NCBI GenBank assembly: GCA_003864495.1
Contig: ML133454.1
Location: 1,149,149-1,213,148 of the forward strand
Direction of reading: 5' to 3'
Length of the DNA: 64,000 bases
Source of the DNA: Nemopilema nomurai
Taxonomy: Eukaryota > Cnidaria > Scyphozoa > Rhizostomeae > Rhizostomatidae
Made by a program: the position numbers and the translations under genes. This document shows positions 59,625 to 64,000 of the stretch, piece by piece. How positions within the stretch are numbered: the stretch's first letter is position 1; each line of letters starts with the position of its first letter. Under the pieces are notes generated by a model. The model was not told the origin of the DNA. It ran no database searches and worked only from the letters and a program-made list of their open reading frames with translations.

Positions 59625-60557
59625 CTAGCACGCGCATTTCCACTTGCAGACGACCATCCTCACCATTTCCCTGATGTCCTTACGATTTAGAAGATAAAGC
59701 AGCGGTGTACATATTTGGTGCAAGGTCGCAAGCGTCATCGATATCCTCAGAGCCCACGATATAGGTGTGTTTCGTCCAAAGAACGAGCTTATTCGATATA
59801 CAGTCAGTGGTAGCCAGTTGATGATGTAAACAAATACAAGGAGTATGCAAATTCGGCCATTTTTCAAATGTTGCTTAGTTTTATGCCTTGGCTGAATTCC
59901 TTCTACTGGAACTGCTGTGTCCTCTTCCTGCAAATCATTTATAGAAGATATTCTAGCTTCTCTATGTGTCTTTTGAGTGAGGTGCGGCAAGGGTTCAAGA
60001 TTACGCCTTTGCTTCTGAATGGCGGCATACAGTCTGTAATTCGATGTTGTCAACACCAGCAGTCCAATTGCAAAATAAACTGTGACGAAAACAGATCTTG
60101 AACTCAGTTCCGTTTCCCCACCGTATACCAAATAGATGATAACCTGAATTAGGAAGAAAGCAAGGGACAACGAAAAGGCGAAGGCAACAGCAGTGTTAAC
60201 GCGTTTGTCGGTGACCAGCGAGGCGTGACGTAATGGTCTTTCTATCGCGACCAGTTGGTTGAAGGTCAAGATGCAGAGTACGTTGACGGAGGCCAAGGCA
60301 CTTGCGAACATCGGGATCATGCCGACCGTCTTGTAGATGTCCACATGGGCTGTCGTCACTAGCACCCAATTGATGGTGCCAGTAATGCCAAACAAGAGTT
60401 CGGCAATCGACAATGCCATTAGAATCTTGTTGCAAGGGTTGTGCCAAAGCTTTAGTCGATTGATCATAAACGTAATTAGAATCAGCAGGTTCATCAGTGA
60501 GGCAAAAAGGCATATTGCCATTAGCGACTTGTAGTATATCAGTGCACCCACGTCCAT
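59625..60557 (-). CDS. Class A (rhodopsin-like) G-protein-coupled receptor, atypical, orphan
   Basis: Single-exon frame of 310 residues with seven hydrophobic segments (~12-32, 44-66, 78-99, 120-142, 155-178, 235-258, 268-290). Class A landmarks are present in altered form: MN at the TM1 GN site, SIAELL in TM2 (Glu53 in place of the usual Asp), NQLVAIERPLRH after TM3 where DRYxAIxxPLxH is usual, NWLP in TM6 (Trp248, Pro250), and TPLLY in TM7 in place of NPxxY. The TM3 disulfide cysteine is replaced (near Lys76) and the second extracellular loop (GGETELSS) has none. The N-terminus is only about 11 residues, with no sequon. The third loop (~182-234) is long and basic. The start is a true ATG. 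The frame is open upstream to an acceptor-like CCCTTTCAG ending at 60583, so a 5' noncoding exon is possible. Ligand unknown; such intronless receptors form large families in cnidarians. Confidence 0.85.
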   Translation of the reverse strand: MDVGALIYYKSLMAICLFASLMNLLILITFMINRLKLWHNPCNKILMALSIAELLFGITGTINWVLVTTAHVDIYKTVGMIPMFASALASVNVLCILTFNQLVAIERPLRHASLVTDKRVNTAVAFAFSLSLAFFLIQVIIYLVYGGETELSSRSVFVTVYFAIGLLVLTTSNYRLYAAIQKQRRNLEPLPHLTQKTHREARISSINDLQEEDTAVPVEGIQPRHKTKQHLKNGRICILLVFVYIINWLPLTVYRISSFFGRNTPISWALRISMTLATLHQICTPLLYLLNRKDIREMVRMVVCKWKCAC

Positions 60558-60848
60558 TTCTCGTCTCAGCCGCCAGTCATATCTGAAAGGGTGATAGTAC
60601 GTAGTGCATGCTTTGCTTTATTCAGGCAAAAAGTTTCAAAAAGTTGATTATTAGTATTGATGTTAGTACAAAAAAGTGTCTAGTGATCTGAGCTTGTTTT
60701 TTAGAAAGTTTTTTAAGGTTGCGGTCAATCACCCACCTCTGTATAGTATCCAAAAGCACAAACATGTGACATAAATTTGCCTAAATGTCTCAAAAGCATA
60801 GGCATAAATCCCCATGAAGTAAAATTCAACATGACTGGCCAAAAGTAG
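60558..60848. other. Upstream of receptor gene
   Basis: Contains the acceptor-like site (minus strand CTATCACCCTTTCAG) just above the receptor start. No other feature seen. Confidence 0.4.
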
Positions 60849-61076
60849 TTGAAAGTGTTACTCCGAAGTGATACTAAAAAAGTAACAGAAGAAATCAAGA
60901 TTATCGCAATAGAAGCGCTCTTTCAGTTGACCAACATGCCAGGGAGTGCTTTTGGGCAAGCGAATGATGAGATTCTTACTATCTGTATTGAGCAGCTGTT
61001 TAGCTTCTGGACTACAAAGAAGAGGAAATTAACGCATTTGGTTCAAGACGCCACCTCCATCTGGTTGGTGAATTAG
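60849..61076 (+). pseudogene. Possible CENP-X/MHF2-like histone-fold fragment
   Basis: A 75-codon frame begins without a convincing ATG (an upstream ATG at 60831 is separated by a TAG). It encodes VLLRSDTKKVTEEIKIIAIE, ALFQLTN, then SAFGQANDEILTICIEQL. The pattern of a TKV(T/S)-E helix, a long amphipathic helix with QA, then a V.IEQL segment resembles the small centromere/Fanconi histone-fold protein CENP-X, but the conserved C-terminal LPQLLLDF is missing. No introns are evident, so a retrocopy is possible. The match is from memory of the family pattern and is uncertain. Confidence 0.3.
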
Positions 61077-63224
61077 GTTAGGACGCTTGATTATATAAAC
61101 TAATATGATTGCCTTTTTTGCAAAATGGAAATCAGCATTTCTATTTCTTTGAAAACACGGCACATCTTAGATTTCTGAAAGGATATTTGTCATCAAGTTA
61201 TCTCATAATGAGCTAGTAAAATCGTGCCTTTTGCAGGTCATCGTTTTTCAGTGTTGCTTTATTAAAATATGCAAAATACCAGTCTGGTTGCTATTGATTC
61301 TTTTAGAGAACATTGATTTACTAGGAAGCAGATCGTTTTTAATAATACAAGCGAAGAGCCTGTTTTAAGGTTTTTACTTGGATTTATACTTGATTAAGGA
61401 ATTATCAATGCAAATTACAAGGAAGTTTTCCTCTTTTCACATACTATACCTTGATAACCCTACGACGTTTCTTGGTTTTAATCAGTCCCATCAACACCAC
61501 AAAAGGGAACCTTTCTTATCTAGGAGAGCTCAGATTTCATTTGAGGTTGAAGCCAACGGAGAAACGTCTTTCTAAACTAGGCAGATATTGCTCTCAATCT
61601 TAAGCTTAATTTCAGCATACAAAGAATGCATACTTATGTCCTAGAATAATTTTGAACTAAGAAACCTTTTGTTCGGACACTGCTCTCCGGCGAGATCCTT
61701 ACAGCTTGGTGCAAATTAGAAAGATGTTGCAATTTCATTTCCATATCTGATTTACTTTTAACGTTCATTATCCTAGAACAGTCTTAAAACAGAAACGCCA
61801 CATACAAATGGTTTCAAATCAAAAGGAGGAACAGGTGACAGATACATGCTCAATCAGAATATGAATTCAATCGCAAACAGAACTTTTCTTAATGTTCTCT
61901 GTTTGCATGGTCGCTGAATATGCATACATAGCCATTACAGTTGTCTGGTTCATGATTGGTGATCGCCTTTTTAAGTTTGCAGAACACTGGCCAAATGGCA
62001 TCGAGTGTTTTATCGATCACAAACGGAAAAGCAGTTATCATAATGAAGAGTTCCAAGACACACTGACTTTTTATGAGAAACACTCTATAAGAAAATGGTA
62101 GGCGCAATTTTTCGAAAGTTAAGAAACAAACCTACCCAAATTGAAAAAGCTAAGAAACTTTTATAATTTGCAGTTTTGATTTTCCGAGTTAACGCTTTCG
62201 AAACATCTGTCCCAACATGGAATGTCACTGTATTTTGCAAGTGTGTGGAGCAAGGTTGCTGAGGCTCTGAACGCACCATCGCTCCTCATTCTTTAAATTA
62301 GCTAGCATCTTTAATTTACGAAACATGTAGGATACTTTTGCTAGCAAAATGGCTAGAAAATTTAAGACCCTGCCAACCAGCACCGGATCGTAGTTTATAA
62401 TGAAAATGAGTGCAATCCTCAATTGTTGTTCTGCAATCCCCAAATATTCATGCAGTTACAATGGCTGTTTACAATAGAGGAAGACGCCTCTTTGCAGCGA
62501 AGACATGAACAGTGATCAACTCAAATACCAGGCGTTCTCGCATTTAAACATCCAAAGATACAAACCTCTGTATAAATGGAATTAACCAGTTATCTTCGTA
62601 CAATCATCCACAAAGCATTCCTTTTTAAGCAAACGTCTTCATCATTTCTGCCTTGTCGATCTATGAATACAACTGGCTTTTCAGGCTCCGTTCATTGATG
62701 TGCCTACACTGACTTTATTACCTTTATCACATCGAAGGTACCCTGGCTGCCTTTCGGGTACATCAAGCCTCTCTCCATTCCATTCCTGTCTCTTGCGGGC
62801 ACCGTGCCACAATGCCTATATTTCTCCGGGCTGCCACCCGTAACTATTTCTCTCTTCGGCTCTTTGATCCTCGGCTGATGACTGAATTATTTATCAGCAG
62901 CTGGTGACATGGGACAGTGCAATATCTCAATCAAGAAAGATCTTTAAAGCAAACAAACCGCAATGTTTAAAAAATGTTTCATGCTGTGTGACATTTGAAA
63001 CCGGATCTCTTAGCCCGTGTTAATGAACAGCATTTGCTGACGATAACGCCTCTAAATTGCAAGCCTGGTGTTTCTGCCCAAGGCTCTGCTTGATGAAAAA
63101 CCAAAAAGGAGCATGCAGATTAACCCTGTGATGTCTTTAAAGGCTCCATGCTCTGTAGTTCTCGTTGGAGCCCTTCGAGATTTCCTCACACCTTTACTAA
63201 CCACTTCAAGAGCTCTTACAACCA
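61077..63224. other. No gene recognised
   Basis: AT-rich sequence with short frames only (for example 61378-61575 and 61889-62107, the latter open on both strands). No domain, RNA gene or long repeat seen. Confidence 0.55.
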
Positions 63225-63350
63225 GGAGCGTAGAGAGAGAGGGAGGGGGGTAAACGGCGTAAAGGGCCCGCAAATTATAGGTCTTACAGTTAAATATTTC
63301 GATTGCGGCTCAAAGGGCCCGCCCCAGAGCTTGGCTCCGGGGCCCAGGTC
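63225..63350. mobile_element. GC-rich transposon-like fragment with hairpin
   Basis: An abrupt GC-rich patch: AGCGTAGAGAGAGAGGGAGG with a G run, the direct repeat AAAGGGCCCGC at 63261-63271 and 63312-63322, and a hairpin at 63321-63343 (arms GCCCCAGAGC and GCTCCGGGGC, loop TTG, one mismatch). This style resembles ends of non-autonomous DNA transposons seen in many animal genomes. No partner inverted repeat or target duplication was found here. Confidence 0.35.
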
Positions 63351-63899
63351 GTCTATCAACGACCCTGCTTACGACGAATGATGTCACCAGATCTTCTTTA
63401 TTCTTCTTCCTCTTGTTCTTCTTCGTTAAGATCTTCTCAAAGTTTCATAATCTAATGACGTTTGCTTTTTGTGTCTTTCAATTTGTGCCTCATACCAGTA
63501 TTCTGGTATCGCCAGGGATTGCAATTGCGTGCATTGCGGCTCCTTTGCTTTCTTAATAACAATGACGAACTATGGTTTTCTGTCTTATTTGAAATTGTGT
63601 CATCAAATCCCTTAACATTCGATTCACTTCGTTCTGTTTACAGTGGCCATGCTGATACTCTTACTACCACTTTTACTACAGGCTTTTTCTATCATGCTTT
63701 TTCTAACTGCGCCATTACATCACCCTCTTTCGCTATTTAACCTAGCTTCCATAACAATTTTAAAACTTTCCTTATTCAACTGGTATGAGCTTCTAATTAG
63801 CATTATCTCTGTTCATCAACCCTTTTATAGGTATCTTCGAAGCCAAATCGGTAGTGAGGAAGAGTCGGCAAAATGCGAGAAAAGTTTCAGTTAAATGCG

Positions 63900-63960
63900 T
63901 AATGAGCATGCGCAGTGAGCCTTCACTCGGACGCGAGATTGTTCGCGGGAAATAATACAT
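63900..63960. promoter_or_regulatory. CpG-rich promoter-like patch with NRF-1-like and E2F-like motifs
   Basis: Within 60 bp are GAGCATGCGCAGTG at about 63904-63917 (close to the NRF-1 site), several CpG dinucleotides, and TTCGCGGGAAAT at about 63940-63951 (GCGGGAAA is the E2F core). Local CpG density is far above the surroundings. It may be the promoter of a gene that continues past the right edge. No coding start is visible. Confidence 0.35.
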
Positions 63961-64000
63961 CGCAGCAAAATTTCGGAAGACTTTTCTCACAGGAGGCTGA

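Noticed and set aside
60196..60513. 105-codon minus-strand frame inside the receptor gene
   Set aside because: Alternative frame of the receptor coding sequence without hydrophobic or domain features.
63148..63381. 77-codon plus-strand frame near the right edge
   Set aside because: It runs through the GC-rich transposon-like patch, where stop codons are rare by composition.

Overview
The window reads as nuclear DNA of an invertebrate animal. Protein-coding sequence is in short exons with GT-AG introns, base composition is AT-rich, and there is a tandem satellite and decayed retrotransposon sequence. The large spliced gene is a thrombospondin, an extracellular matrix protein found only in animals. 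A cnidarian (coral or anemone type) is my best guess, from the compact retrotransposon style, the single-exon divergent class A receptor and the EGF-rich thrombospondin without an N-terminal laminin-G domain. That placement is inference. I see no operons, rRNA, tRNA or CRISPR.

Layout. 1-4272 is a satellite array of 25 head-to-tail monomers of about 177 bp, ending in an assembly gap (4273-4454) and then a diverged, monomer-like edge. From 4.5 to 37 kb no intact gene can be supported. It holds a frame-shifted reverse-transcriptase relic (6.4-7.0 kb, minus), a diverged 95-bp tandem repeat (19.65-19.91 kb), microsatellites, and several interrupted reading frames that may be old pseudogenes (12.1-12.7, 20.8-21.3, 27.8-28.5 and 34.1-35.15 kb, all minus). 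37.23-55.85 kb (plus) is the main gene, a thrombospondin whose 28 coding exons I could trace with consistent reading phase from signal peptide to stop. 59.6-60.6 kb (minus) is a single-exon, seven-transmembrane class A receptor, oriented tail to tail with the thrombospondin. The last 3 kb holds a possible histone-fold (CENP-X-like) pseudogene fragment, a GC-rich transposon-like piece and a CpG-rich promoter-like patch at the right edge.

The thrombospondin is the most informative feature. Its predicted order is signal peptide, a short pentamer-type coiled coil with a core glutamine and a CxxC pair spaced exactly as in COMP, 11 EGF-like modules (vertebrate pentameric thrombospondins have four), the calcium-binding type 3 repeats with two RGD tripeptides, and the C-terminal lectin-like domain. 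Five consecutive EGF exons are exactly 126 nt with phase 0 at both ends, a clear mark of exon duplication. One further EGF exon in the same series is 121 nt and frame-shifted, which is either a sequence error or a real null allele. The receptor lacks the DRY arginine, the TM2 aspartate, the NPxxY asparagine and the extracellular disulfide cysteines. It and the thrombospondin have no evident shared function.
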